Positions 5,016-5,154 of a DNA stretch of 5,154 bases are shown in pieces. Numbering within the stretch: the stretch's first letter is position 1; every line of letters starts with the position of its first letter. A program made the translations under genes and the position numbers. The notes below the pieces were generated by a model. The model ran no database searches. It was not told where the DNA came from and was given only the letters and a program-made list of their open reading frames with translations. The stretch comes from Puniceicoccales bacterium. GTDB lineage: Bacteria; Verrucomicrobiota; Verrucomicrobiia; Opitutales; LL51. The stretch covers positions 1-5,154 of the forward strand of contig JAIRZB010000038.1 of the NCBI GenBank assembly GCA_031267435.1, in the 5' to 3' direction.

Positions 5016-5154
5016 ATGAAAACAAAACTTAAAAAAATTTTAACCATAGCGCTGGTAGCTGTGGTCACATGGAACATGGTCGGTGCCGCTTGGAATCCAA
5101 GGCAAGGGCGATCCCGAGATTTGCGGAATAAGAATGAGCAGTATTCCCGGAATT
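5016..5154 (+). CDS. Second tandem copy of the exported repeat protein (5' part only)
   Basis: An ATG four bases after the preceding stop opens a frame that runs off the window after 46 codons. It encodes M-K-T-K-L-K-K-I-L-T-I-A-L-V-A-V-V-T-W-N-M-V-G-A-A, a signal peptide aligning with that of the upstream gene. The first repeat unit follows (G-R-S-R-D-L-R-N-K-N-E-Q-Y-S-R-N), nearly the same as residues 36-51 of the upstream protein. The two genes are paralogues in direct tandem and probably share a transcript. No Shine-Dalgarno sequence is visible before the ATG. Whether the phosphoesterase domain is present in this copy cannot be seen. Confidence 0.9.
   Translation, partial: MKTKLKKILTIALVAVVTWNMVGAAWNPRQGRSRDLRNKNEQYSRN

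Overview
The window has three parts: a GC-rich block of palindromes (about 18-254), a compact minus-strand biotin-synthesis operon (250-3256), and a plus-strand tandem family of repeat-bearing exported proteins (3476 to the window end). Between the last two lies a divergent intergenic region of about 220 bases. The coding DNA is AT-rich with many A/T homopolymer runs, while the palindrome block is strongly GC-rich. The organism looks like a Gram-negative, probably alphaproteobacterial and possibly host-associated bacterium with a reduced, AT-biased genome (Holosporales/Rickettsiales-like). That assignment is inference from gene content and composition. No rRNA or other phylogenetic marker is present.

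Biotin operon (transcribed right to left): bioF, a short alpha/beta-hydrolase in the BioH/BioG role, bioC and bioD. The genes overlap or nearly abut: bioF/hydrolase by 4 bases (ATGA), hydrolase/bioC by about 26 bases, and bioC/bioD with a 1-base gap. BioC methylates malonyl-ACP so that the fatty-acid machinery can build a pimeloyl chain. The hydrolase would remove the methyl ester, BioF condenses pimeloyl-ACP with alanine, and BioD closes the ureido ring. bioA and bioB are not in the window, so the full pathway would need them elsewhere.

Downstream of bioD are at least five perfect inverted repeats with very short loops packed into about 240 bases. None has the T-tract of an intrinsic terminator. 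The block looks like an intergenic palindromic repeat element.

The plus-strand gene (3476-5011) encodes a protein of 511 residues. It has a signal peptide, five 26-residue Arg/Asn/Gln-rich repeats, a Pro-rich linker of 22-residue repeats, and a C-terminal domain resembling the N-terminal metallophosphoesterase domain of UshA-type 5'-nucleotidases. Several metal-ligand and catalytic positions of that domain are substituted. Four bases after its stop, a second copy of the same gene begins and runs off the window. This is a locally duplicated, recombining family of exported proteins of unknown function and is the most interesting part of the window.
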